Shown here one piece after another: positions 1 through 7,306 of a stretch of 9,009 nt of DNA. The notes beneath the pieces were generated by a model. It did no database searches. It saw only the letters and a list, made by a program, of their open reading frames with translations, and was not told the DNA's origin. Made by a program: the position numbers and the translations under genes. How positions within the stretch are numbered: the stretch's first letter is position 1; every line of letters starts with the position of its first letter. Source of the stretch: a bacterium (GTDB lineage: Bacteria; Zhuqueibacterota; Zhuqueibacteria; Thermofontimicrobiales; Thermofontimicrobiaceae); assembly GCA_011046315.1 (NCBI GenBank), contig DSAU01000409.1, forward strand, positions 1 to 9,009, given 5' to 3'.

Positions 1-23
1 ACAATGAACAATCATGTAAATGT

Positions 24-27
24 GGAG
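24..27 (+). promoter_or_regulatory. Ribosome binding site supporting the internal cas10 start
   Basis: GGAG ends 6 nt before the ATG at 34. This favours that ATG over the one at 4, whose upstream region is cut off by the window edge and so cannot be judged. Confidence 0.5.
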
Positions 28-33
28 CGAATT

Positions 34-2424
34 ATGAACCAGAACCAGTTTTATATTGCAGCACTGCTGCATGATATCGGCAAAATGCTTGAACGGTCAA
101 AGCAATATCCGTATGATTCTATCTTCAGGGATAAATCGAAATATGGTCACGAAGCAGTGTCTGCACAGTTCATGACGAATTATTTTGATACGGTCTCGCT
201 TTGTACACCAGAGGCCAGGGACCTGGTATGGCAGCATCACCACGACAACCTGACCGATGTTTACAGGAAACTGCTGCAAATCGCCGATTGGTTGTCATCA
301 GGCGAGCGACGGAAAACGGAGGCTGGTGATGAAACAGGCGAATACAATAAAATCCCGCTTAAGAGTGTTTTCTCTGCTCTGTTTGATCACCATGAAACCT
401 GGACGTACCGACCGGATGCATTGCGGGCAGATAAGATGACATTGTTTCCGCAGAAGGATCGCTGTGAAATCGGGCAGGACGATTATAAAAAACTATCCGA
501 TGGTTTTATCAAAGAATTTTCTGGCATCAATAGTGAGCAACAGCTCTACGCCCTGCTGGAAAAGTACACCTGGGCGGTGCCATCGTCCACACCCAATCTG
601 AAAAGCCAAACCAGAGCGGACATCAGCCTGTTTGACCACAGTCGCACGACGGCCGCGATTGCAATGTGCTTGCTGGACCAATTTGAACAAGGACTGTTAA
701 CAAAAGAGACTGTTCTCCAGTCCCAACCAAAACACCTGCCAGCATCTCAACAATTCCTGTTAGTCAGCGGCGATTTCAGCGGTGTGCAAGATTTTATTTT
801 TAGCGTGTCGTCAAAAGGCGCAGCAAAAAGTCTGAAGGGCCGGTCTTTTTATCTCGAGCTGTTATCCGATATTATCTGCCGCTTTCTAATCCAGCAGTTA
901 GATTTAAAGGAGGCGAATATTCTGTACAACGGTGGAGCAAATTTTTACATTTTGATGCCATACGCAAAGCGCCAAAAAATAAATGATGCGTACCGCTATG
1001 TTTCCAAATTATTGTTCCAGGCCCATCAAGAGAAGTTATATTTAGCGCTGGGAACGCTGCCGTTGACGATGGGAGATTTTCTCTCTGATGAAAAACAAAC
1101 GGATGCAAAAGGCTTTAGCGAGAAATGGCGGCTGGTCGGCGAACGAACGGGATTAAGAAAATTACAGCGCTACAAGGAATTTGCATTTGAAGAAGTATTT
1201 CAGATGGTGAATAGTGATGGAATTCCCGAATGCCCGATTTGCCATGGCAGCATGAAAAAGCCCGTCCTTGTTACTCCGGAAAAGGGTGAACATGCCTGTG
1301 CCATGTGCGCCAGCTTCATTGACTTAGCAAATGAACTCAAGCGAGCGAACGGAATACGGATTAACGCCCTGGCAAAACCAGTTGATCTCACCATCAAGAC
1401 TATCGACTTTATTAATGGCTACAATGACGTCCTGGCTGCACTTGGTTTTGAATGTTCGCTCATGGAAAATGTTAGTCATGATGCCACTGCGATTCGATTT
1501 AATGACACCGATTTTCTTCCCGGTCAGGGATTTCGTTTTGGCGTATTGCGGCTGCCGGGCGATTCGTTCGATGAACTGGCCGAAAGAGCCGAAGGAGCAA
1601 AAAAACTGGCATTGCTGAAAATAGATGTCGACAATCTGGGACAGCTCTTTCAAAAAGGGCTGCCGGCAAAAGATAACACAATTTCACGTATTGTCACTAT
1701 CAGTCGGGAGTTGCGGTTGTTTTTTGAAGGATATGTCAACCAGCTACTGCAGACAGCCGAATATCGGGACACCATTTATCCCGTATACTCCGGCGGAGAT
1801 GATACGTTTCTGGTTGGGGCGTGGAACCAGATTTTAAAACTGGCTGCCATAATCCGCACGCAATTCGGGGAGTTTGTCTGCCAGAATCGGAACATTACAT
1901 TATCCGCCGGACTGGTGATTGTTGATGAGAAATTTCCCATTATTCGCGGCGCTGTATTGGCAGAGGACGCGCTGCATAAGGCGAAACATTATAAAGCAGG
2001 CGAAAAAGATAAAATTTGTTTATTTGATTTTGTGTTTACGTGGGATGAATTGGAATACATCATCAAACTAAAGAATATGTTATTCGCGCTCATCAAAGAA
2101 AAAGGGGAATCGCGCTCCATTCTAAACAAGGTAATGAAAAGCACAGTTGGTTTTGAGAAACTAATGGATAGTGCCGGCGAGGGAAAATTGAAGCTGGAAA
2201 AAGTATGGCGGTTCGCCTATTATATCGGACGAAGCAAGCACAATTCAGAAAAGTATCGAGAAATCGATGCATTGTATGATGAACTGGTAAAAATCTATGA
2301 GGATATTTTATTCAGACGTATGATTCATCAAAAGCAGATAAACAATGTAATGATCCTGCCCGCGGCATGCCGACTGGCAGAATTAGAAACAAGAAAGATA
2401 ACCAAAAAGCAGGAGGTATTATAA
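34..2424 (+). CDS. cas10: Type III-A Cas10/Csm1: HD nuclease and cyclic oligoadenylate synthase, large subunit of the Csm complex
   Basis: Large subunit of the Csm effector complex. In this family, target RNA binding activates ssDNA cleavage by the HD domain and conversion of ATP to cyclic oligoadenylates by the second palm domain. Numbering from the ATG at 34 (796 aa), I see an HD domain with H13-D14 in LLHDIGK, H39, an HHHD run at 68-71 and D85 in IADWLSSGER. The first, degenerate palm has SGDFSGVQDFIF and GGAN (300-303) where a catalytic palm would have GGDD. A zinc-binding motif follows with C400, C403, C422 and C425. The second palm has D531/D533 in KIDVDNLG and an intact GGDD at 587-590 (nt 1792-1803). 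The C-terminus is helical-looking, as in the D4 region. I chose the ATG at 34 because GGAG lies 6 nt upstream and the HD motif then sits at the usual distance from the N-terminus. An in-frame ATG at 4 would add 10 residues, and the frame is open to the left edge. The stop abuts the csm2 start. Both active sites look functional. Confidence 0.97.
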   Translation: MNQNQFYIAALLHDIGKMLERSKQYPYDSIFRDKSKYGHEAVSAQFMTNYFDTVSLCTPEARDLVWQHHHDNLTDVYRKLLQIADWLSSGERRKTEAGDETGEYNKIPLKSVFSALFDHHETWTYRPDALRADKMTLFPQKDRCEIGQDDYKKLSDGFIKEFSGINSEQQLYALLEKYTWAVPSSTPNLKSQTRADISLFDHSRTTAAIAMCLLDQFEQGLLTKETVLQSQPKHLPASQQFLLVSGDFSGVQDFIFSVSSKGAAKSLKGRSFYLELLSDIICRFLIQQLDLKEANILYNGGANFYILMPYAKRQKINDAYRYVSKLLFQAHQEKLYLALGTLPLTMGDFLSDEKQTDAKGFSEKWRLVGERTGLRKLQRYKEFAFEEVFQMVNSDGIPECPICHGSMKKPVLVTPEKGEHACAMCASFIDLANELKRANGIRINALAKPVDLTIKTIDFINGYNDVLAALGFECSLMENVSHDATAIRFNDTDFLPGQGFRFGVLRLPGDSFDELAERAEGAKKLALLKIDVDNLGQLFQKGLPAKDNTISRIVTISRELRLFFEGYVNQLLQTAEYRDTIYPVYSGGDDTFLVGAWNQILKLAAIIRTQFGEFVCQNRNITLSAGLVIVDEKFPIIRGAVLAEDALHKAKHYKAGEKDKICLFDFVFTWDELEYIIKLKNMLFALIKEKGESRSILNKVMKSTVGFEKLMDSAGEGKLKLEKVWRFAYYIGRSKHNSEKYREIDALYDELVKIYEDILFRRMIHQKQINNVMILPAACRLAELETRKITKKQEVL

Positions 2425-2913
2425 ATGAGCAATATAGAAGAAGCTTTTTCAAAGGCTGGCTTTTCGGGTCATGGTAAAAAGGACCGTGGAAAGTCATTTG
2501 ATAAGGGCAAAACTTGGTCGCCCGAAGACCAATATCGCGCTAATATCATCCGCCATTTTAGCGAAAATTATAAACAATTTATTTTAACCAATGGCGGAGA
2601 GGATTACAATAATTACATAGCCAAAGTAAAAGGCTACATTCAGCGACAAAAAGACCAAATCACCACATCCCAATTACGAAACATCTTTTCCAAAATAAAA
2701 TCCCTGGCTAGTCCCAAAGACGCCTGGCGGTTGCGACCGAATTTGGCGTATGTGGCGGGACGAAGTGAAAAAGCCGGCGGAACCAGGGAGCTTGTCTGGC
2801 TTTTGGATGAATTGATTAATGATATTAAAGCTGATGAAAAACTAAAACTTGAAAATTTTAAAAACTTTTTTGAAGCTATCATCGCCTATCACAAATACTT
2901 TGGCGGGAAATAA
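2425..2913 (+). CDS. csm2: Csm2, small (Cas11-type) subunit of the type III-A complex
   Basis: Helical small subunit that lines the target-RNA side of the Csm filament between Csm3 subunits. The 162 aa protein shows the Csm2 core from about residue 35 to the end. It includes YRANIIRHF near 37-45, a helix with many Gln and Lys residues around 70-90, the conserved-looking segment WRLRPNLAYVAGR at 101-113, and an acidic amphipathic C-terminal helix ending in HKYFGGK. Residues 1-34 are a Gly/Lys-rich, probably flexible extension, with seven Lys/Arg in residues 10-29, and they make the protein somewhat longer than typical Csm2. The ATG follows the cas10 stop with no gap. A strong AGGAGG (2411-2416) lies 8 nt upstream inside the end of cas10, so translation is probably coupled. 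Position between cas10 and csm3 is the standard III-A order. Confidence 0.94.
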   Translation: MSNIEEAFSKAGFSGHGKKDRGKSFDKGKTWSPEDQYRANIIRHFSENYKQFILTNGGEDYNNYIAKVKGYIQRQKDQITTSQLRNIFSKIKSLASPKDAWRLRPNLAYVAGRSEKAGGTRELVWLLDELINDIKADEKLKLENFKNFFEAIIAYHKYFGGK

Positions 2914-2942
2914 CATTAATTTGAAAATAGGGAGTTTGAATT

Positions 2943-3719
2943 ATGGATACCTTAAAAGCAAAACTATTCATTGAAGGCGATATCGAGTTGCTGACTGGAA
3001 TGCACATTGGTGGATCATCCACGGCACTGGATATTGGCGGTATCGATCAGAACGTAATCAAAACAGCCGCCGGCGTTCCCTATCTTCCCGGTTCTTCGTT
3101 GAAAGGAAAAATGCGCAACTTGACGGGCAAAAAACGAGGCTGTAATGATTTAGATTTAAAACCGGAGGAATTGAATGAGCATTCAGATATTGCATTAATT
3201 TTTGGATTGTCCGGCAACGTTAAAAAAGAAGGCTTTGCCACTCGTTTGATCGTCCGCGATGCTTATTTGGCTGTAGATGATTTCAAAAACAAGAAGCAGA
3301 CTGGTGTGTTCGCGGAATTGGAATTGGAGTATACAGATGGGAAATGGGAAAACGTAATTAACAGACTAAATGGAACTGCAGAACATCCCAGACAAATGGA
3401 ACGTGTCCCCGCAGGTGCTGTGTTTAATTTCTCGCTAGTCTATTCCATTTTTAACGATGATGATAGGAAGAATGTTAAGACTGTTCTCGAAGCCTTACGT
3501 TTACTTCAAGATGACTATCTCGGCGGCTCTGGATCCCGCGGCTACGGTCAAGTGCGGTTTAAAAATATTTCCTTTGCTTTGAAAACACCTGCCAAATATG
3601 AAGGCGATAATTCTCGAATTTCTATTGGGACATGGGCGTCACTTGATGGAGATATGGTCGCTCTTTTAACTGACATTCAAAAGCATCTACCAACGGAGGC
3701 GACCAATGCAAATCATTAA
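2943..3719 (+). CDS. csm3: Csm3, backbone RAMP and target-RNA endoribonuclease
   Basis: Cas7-family RAMP that polymerises along the crRNA and cuts target RNA at 6-nt intervals. The 258 aa protein has the N-terminal GMHIGG motif (19-24) and then IGGID, whose D35 (nt 3045-3047) aligns with the catalytic Asp known from Streptococcus thermophilus Csm3 (D33). It continues with YLPGSSLKGKMR (47-58) and the C-terminal glycine-rich RAMP loop LGGSGSRGYGQ (193-203). It is slightly longer than the usual 215-220 aa because of an extended C-terminal tail after about residue 215. The ATG has AGGGAG (2929-2934) 8 nt upstream. The last 14 bp overlap csm4. RNase activity is predicted intact. Confidence 0.97.
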   Translation: MDTLKAKLFIEGDIELLTGMHIGGSSTALDIGGIDQNVIKTAAGVPYLPGSSLKGKMRNLTGKKRGCNDLDLKPEELNEHSDIALIFGLSGNVKKEGFATRLIVRDAYLAVDDFKNKKQTGVFAELELEYTDGKWENVINRLNGTAEHPRQMERVPAGAVFNFSLVYSIFNDDDRKNVKTVLEALRLLQDDYLGGSGSRGYGQVRFKNISFALKTPAKYEGDNSRISIGTWASLDGDMVALLTDIQKHLPTEATNANH

Positions 3720-4779
3720 ACTCCATTGCGCCGATAACAGCCGGTTTCGGTTGGGCAGCGGTAGTTTGTTGGAGGTGGAAGATATCGTTCATTCTGATAC
3801 ACTGTTCAACGGCTGGATGAATGCGTATCTTTCATTATTCGGCGCCGGGACGCTCCCGCAAGTGCTGCAAACGTTCCAGTCCGGCGATTGCTGCTGTTCG
3901 TCGGCGTTCCATTTTGTGGACATCTTTAAGGGACAGGATTATGTATCCACGCTTTATTTTGTGCCCAAACCTTTGCTGCGCCGAATATCAATACCTACAT
4001 CGGAAGAAAGTGATGGCTCTATTAAAAAGCGAATCAAAAAATTAAAATACGTTTCGCTTGACTTGCTGCAGGAACTATTAACCAGCGTCAAGACTGATGC
4101 CGAAGGCGAGCTCCGCTTTTCAATTGACCTGCTAGCGCTGACCATTTTCGCTGATGAATATGCAATGGCAGAAAGCAACATTCCAACCGAACTTTTGCCA
4201 CACCTGCCAGAATTAAAAAAAATGCAATTTCGTTGTTTGATCGATGCGCCCAAGGTGGCTATCAATCGGCTGTCGGCACAATCAGACGACATCTACTATC
4301 AAACCGATTGTTTTTTCAACTGGCAGCAGTGTGGAAATTTTGAGTTGCGCCCGGGATTTTATTTTCTATTCCAGCCGCCGACTGATGTTCGTCTGCATAA
4401 ACGGCTGTCAGCGGCGCTAAATCTTCTGGCGGACGAAGGACTGGGTGGAGAGCGCAGCTCCGGCGCCGGATTTATCGAGCGGATAGAACAGAAAACATTC
4501 GTCTGGAAATTATCCGGCGCTTATGCCATGCTGCTGTCGTTGACGCTGCCTGGCGCAACGAATCACTTTGACCAGATAATTAATTATCAATCCATAATTC
4601 GCGGAGGTTACCTGGGAACAACCGGAATTCGAAAAAATCAGGTGCGCATGTTGCGTGAAGGTTCCATCGTCAAGCTTCCGTTTGCCGGATCGATAGTATT
4701 AGATTCACCAACGAAATCACCAGCTTCATATCGTTATGCGCAGGCTGTGTATGTTCAATTTGGAGATGGACAATTATGA
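3706..4779 (+). CDS. csm4: Csm4, Cas5-family RAMP that caps the crRNA 5' tag
   Basis: Cas5-type subunit that binds the repeat-derived 5' handle of the crRNA and docks Cas10 at the foot of the Csm complex. The 357 aa protein begins with a RAMP ferredoxin-like fold and has the typical VHSDTLFNGW segment at 28-37. It has a glycine-rich loop GLGGERSSGAGF at 245-256, the family hallmark, and a C-terminal second RAMP-like half with a GGYLGTTGIRKNQVRM segment. An unusual run of three cysteines (62-64) precedes SSAFHFVD, where Csm4 proteins usually have a short SSAFP-like stretch. The start at 3706 overlaps the end of csm3 by 14 bp and is backed by GGAGG at 3695-3699, 6 nt upstream. The stop overlaps the csm5 ATG (ATGA). 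No nuclease activity is expected. Confidence 0.95.
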   Translation: MQIIKLHCADNSRFRLGSGSLLEVEDIVHSDTLFNGWMNAYLSLFGAGTLPQVLQTFQSGDCCCSSAFHFVDIFKGQDYVSTLYFVPKPLLRRISIPTSEESDGSIKKRIKKLKYVSLDLLQELLTSVKTDAEGELRFSIDLLALTIFADEYAMAESNIPTELLPHLPELKKMQFRCLIDAPKVAINRLSAQSDDIYYQTDCFFNWQQCGNFELRPGFYFLFQPPTDVRLHKRLSAALNLLADEGLGGERSSGAGFIERIEQKTFVWKLSGAYAMLLSLTLPGATNHFDQIINYQSIIRGGYLGTTGIRKNQVRMLREGSIVKLPFAGSIVLDSPTKSPASYRYAQAVYVQFGDGQL

Positions 4780-5909
4780 ACGCAAAAATAAAAACACTCA
4801 CTCCGCTTGTTATTGGCGGCGATAGCAGCAATACCATTTCACCCTATTCCGATTATGTCTGGGACAAGGGGCAGTTCTATTATGTTTCATCGAAAAAGCT
4901 GGAACAATTTCTCACCCGGGAACTGACCAACGAATGGGTCGATAAAATGAGCCAATCCATCAATAATACCCGGATTGAATATTCGCTCAAAGAATTTTTG
5001 GCTGAACATCAGATTCCACTTTCAGAAATTACTGTTCGCAAAATTGAACTTGTCGAAAATCCCAAACGAAAAACAATCAAACGTTTTATTGCAACTGCTG
5101 GCCGTCCGTTCATCCCCGGCAGCAGTCTGAAAGGCGCTGTTCGGACAGCGGTTGTCTATTCGTGGTTTAAAGAGACTGCTGCGGGAAGGAAGCTACTCCA
5201 ATCGATTGCTTCAAAAGTTAAGCAATTTAAAAATTGCAATGATCGAAACGAGCAGAATAAAATTAAAAAGCAGCTTGGCGGTGAAGCAATTGCTCGGAAA
5301 ATTTTTGGCATGCCGCAGCAGGATCCATTTAAAAATATTCATATCGGCGATAGTGAAACCATGGACGCAACATCACTGTTTATTGCCGGCGTTTATCGCT
5401 TCAATTTAAAAACACAAAAAACGGACACGCCGATGTGGACCGAGGCGCTGCCGACTGAATTAGAGACCAGTTGCCGCATTAAACTGTTTCCTGATGAACA
5501 AAGCGGTTCGTTCTGGCAAAAGGTGGGGCGCTGGAATGAGCTATGTTTAATGATAAACACATTTTCACGCGCTTCATTAGAACGGGAAATCAAGCAACTC
5601 CCGGAAGCTGACTTCAGTCAAATTGTTCAGCATTATTTTGACATGATCAAGAAAATCGAACGATTAACGCCTGGCCAGGCAATTATCCGCTTGGGACAGG
5701 GCAAGACCATTTTCGACAATACCTTTTTAATGCTCATCGAGCCTGATCCGATTTTCTTCCCATTGCGGGAAATGCTGGCATTGGGGAAAAGCCCAAAATC
5801 AGAAAACATTTCTCCAGGAAAATTTCCTGTGACCCGTTCGTTCATCGCCCAAAACCGTAAGCCGGTGGATGCGTTAGGCTGGATCTTAATTCAGGGAGAA
5901 ATGGCGTGA
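4776..5909 (+). CDS. csm5: Csm5, Cas7-family RAMP at the crRNA 3' end
   Basis: RAMP subunit at the head of the Csm filament, involved in crRNA 3' end maturation and complex assembly in studied systems. The 377 aa protein starts with KTLTPLVIGGD, contains the signature GRPFIPGSSLKGAVRT at 109-124, and has a later glycine motif RLGQGKT at 305-311 that matches the C-terminal Csm5 loop. The middle (about 150-290) is a variable, charged region as usual for Csm5. The start is an ATGA overlap with csm4, with GGAG at 4762-4765. The end overlaps the GTG start of the next gene by 4 bp, showing tight co-translation. Length is normal for the family. Confidence 0.95.
   Translation: MNAKIKTLTPLVIGGDSSNTISPYSDYVWDKGQFYYVSSKKLEQFLTRELTNEWVDKMSQSINNTRIEYSLKEFLAEHQIPLSEITVRKIELVENPKRKTIKRFIATAGRPFIPGSSLKGAVRTAVVYSWFKETAAGRKLLQSIASKVKQFKNCNDRNEQNKIKKQLGGEAIARKIFGMPQQDPFKNIHIGDSETMDATSLFIAGVYRFNLKTQKTDTPMWTEALPTELETSCRIKLFPDEQSGSFWQKVGRWNELCLMINTFSRASLEREIKQLPEADFSQIVQHYFDMIKKIERLTPGQAIIRLGQGKTIFDNTFLMLIEPDPIFFPLREMLALGKSPKSENISPGKFPVTRSFIAQNRKPVDALGWILIQGEMA
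5894..5898 (+). promoter_or_regulatory. Ribosome binding site for the GTG start of the csm6-family gene
   Basis: GGGAG lies 7 nt before the GTG at 5906. The GTG overlaps the csm5 stop as GTGA, and the site supports this non-ATG start. Confidence 0.6.
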
Positions 5910-7300
5910 AAAAAACAATTTTTTTTCTCATTGGCAATCGCCACATCCTGTATCAGAATCAGGAATTGCCAAAGGATTGTTTGCGCAGCGAATCGCAGCG
6001 TTTGCTTGAACAATACGAGACCGAACGAGAGCACATTAAACTTCAAATCGTTAATCCGTTAATTGACAGGTTTAAAGATGAAATTCAGGAAATTATTCTG
6101 ATCGTCTCGGATCAAGGTAAATCAATTTATAGTCAGCGGGACACATTGTTCATCGGAGAAATTGTCAAACGTAAGATCGGTGAGTTGTTTGGAACCAGAA
6201 ATATCAATTTAAAAAAATATGAAGGAAATCCGGTCAAATTTGAAGCTATTTTTCCATACATGACCCGTTTAATTAAGCAGTACGAAGCTAATGGTACCCG
6301 AAAAGTGATCTGTAGCAGCGGCGGCACACCCCAGATGAAACAAGCGCTGCTGCTTTTGGCAACCAACCTGCTGCCACCTGACGAAGTGGAAGCCTATCAG
6401 GTTGATGAAAAAACAGATGAGTTAAAGTCAATCAACTTAACCAGCACTATCCGCAGCGAATTTGTCAAACGTTCATGCCTTGAACTGATTAAAAATTATG
6501 AGTACGCAGCAGCGGTCAATCTGGTTAAGGAAAACCAATTTCAGACAAAGCAAACTATCAAACTGCTGGCGTTGCTCAACTACGGAAAACATCGGCTGAC
6601 GTTTGATTTCATTACAGCCAATAAAAATCTCGAATATTTATCTGACAGTCGGTTTTCATCAATTGAGTTTGATAATTTAAAGAACTTCAAAATTAATATT
6701 CAAACGCAATATGAGAGAATTTTTGAACTGTACAAAAACATGCTTATTCAATGGAAGAAAGAAAATTATGTCGATTTTCTGGCTAGGCTTTTTAATCTTG
6801 AAGAGGATATTTTCTATTATTTCATCCATAAACAATTTAACATTGATTTGCATAATACCAAAAACCATGCGATTTTTATTGATATGATCCAGAAAGATAA
6901 AACCTTGGAGGAAAAATTATCATCAAAAAAATTCAAAGGAAAACAGGTCAATATTGCACAGGTAGGAAATCCTTTGCTTTTTTTTATTCTGGACGTAAAA
7001 CCAGAAAATCGAAAAATATCCAGACGGTTGAACAAAATTGGAAATTATATCCACGAAACTGACGGAAAAAAAAGAAACCAAGGATTGGATTGGCTACGCA
7101 ACAAATCCATTGCTGCCCACGGTTTTGAAGCCGTGTCTCGAGAAATCATTGAAAAGTTATATCCGGAGCCAATCGATCATTTATTTCATGATCTTGAAAA
7201 CATACTGGAGGAAATCAGACGCGGCGAATCCCATTATTGTAAGTTGCCATCGTTTAGTGAGTTGAATGAAGAAATCGAAAAAATAATATTAAATCTGTGA
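5906..7300 (+). CDS. csm6: Csm6-family CARF-HEPN ribonuclease, activated by cyclic oligoadenylate
   Basis: Predicted stand-alone RNase that acts beside the Csm complex: the CARF domain binds cyclic oligoadenylate made by Cas10 and the HEPN domain then cuts RNA non-specifically. In the 464 aa protein, the N-terminal Rossmann-like CARF domain (about 1-165) starts FFLIGNRHIL, contains a DTLFIGEIVKRKI helix, and carries the ligand-site motif SSGGTPQM (GGTPQM at 139-144). A helical linker of about 200 residues follows, AT-rich at the DNA level. The C-terminal HEPN domain has R398-N399 and H405 in RNKSIAAHG, which is an R-X6-H form of the catalytic motif. GTG start with 4 bp overlap to csm5. The position after csm5 and the GGTPQM motif favour Csm6, but it could instead belong to a related CARF group such as the TIGR02710-type proteins. 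Whether it responds to cA4 or cA6 cannot be told by eye. Confidence 0.88.
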   Translation: MKKTIFFLIGNRHILYQNQELPKDCLRSESQRLLEQYETEREHIKLQIVNPLIDRFKDEIQEIILIVSDQGKSIYSQRDTLFIGEIVKRKIGELFGTRNINLKKYEGNPVKFEAIFPYMTRLIKQYEANGTRKVICSSGGTPQMKQALLLLATNLLPPDEVEAYQVDEKTDELKSINLTSTIRSEFVKRSCLELIKNYEYAAAVNLVKENQFQTKQTIKLLALLNYGKHRLTFDFITANKNLEYLSDSRFSSIEFDNLKNFKINIQTQYERIFELYKNMLIQWKKENYVDFLARLFNLEEDIFYYFIHKQFNIDLHNTKNHAIFIDMIQKDKTLEEKLSSKKFKGKQVNIAQVGNPLLFFILDVKPENRKISRRLNKIGNYIHETDGKKRNQGLDWLRNKSIAAHGFEAVSREIIEKLYPEPIDHLFHDLENILEEIRRGESHYCKLPSFSELNEEIEKIILNL

Positions 7301-7306
7301 GCGCCC

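Noticed and set aside
4..33. cas10 start at the ATG at 4
   Set aside because: Possible, but its ribosome binding site would be outside the window, while the ATG at 34 has GGAG 6 nt upstream. I kept the shorter form and noted the alternative.
931..942. GGAN in the first Cas10 palm as an inactivating mutation
   Set aside because: The first palm is normally degenerate in Cas10. The catalytic GGDD is in the second palm and is intact.
1324..1653. Open frame of 109 codons on the minus strand within cas10
   Set aside because: It is antisense to the Cas10 region between the zinc motif and the second palm domain and has no family resemblance.
3954..4292. Open frame of 112 codons on the minus strand within csm4
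   Set aside because: It lies wholly inside a well-supported gene, has no recognisable domain and reads as a shadow of csm4 coding bias.
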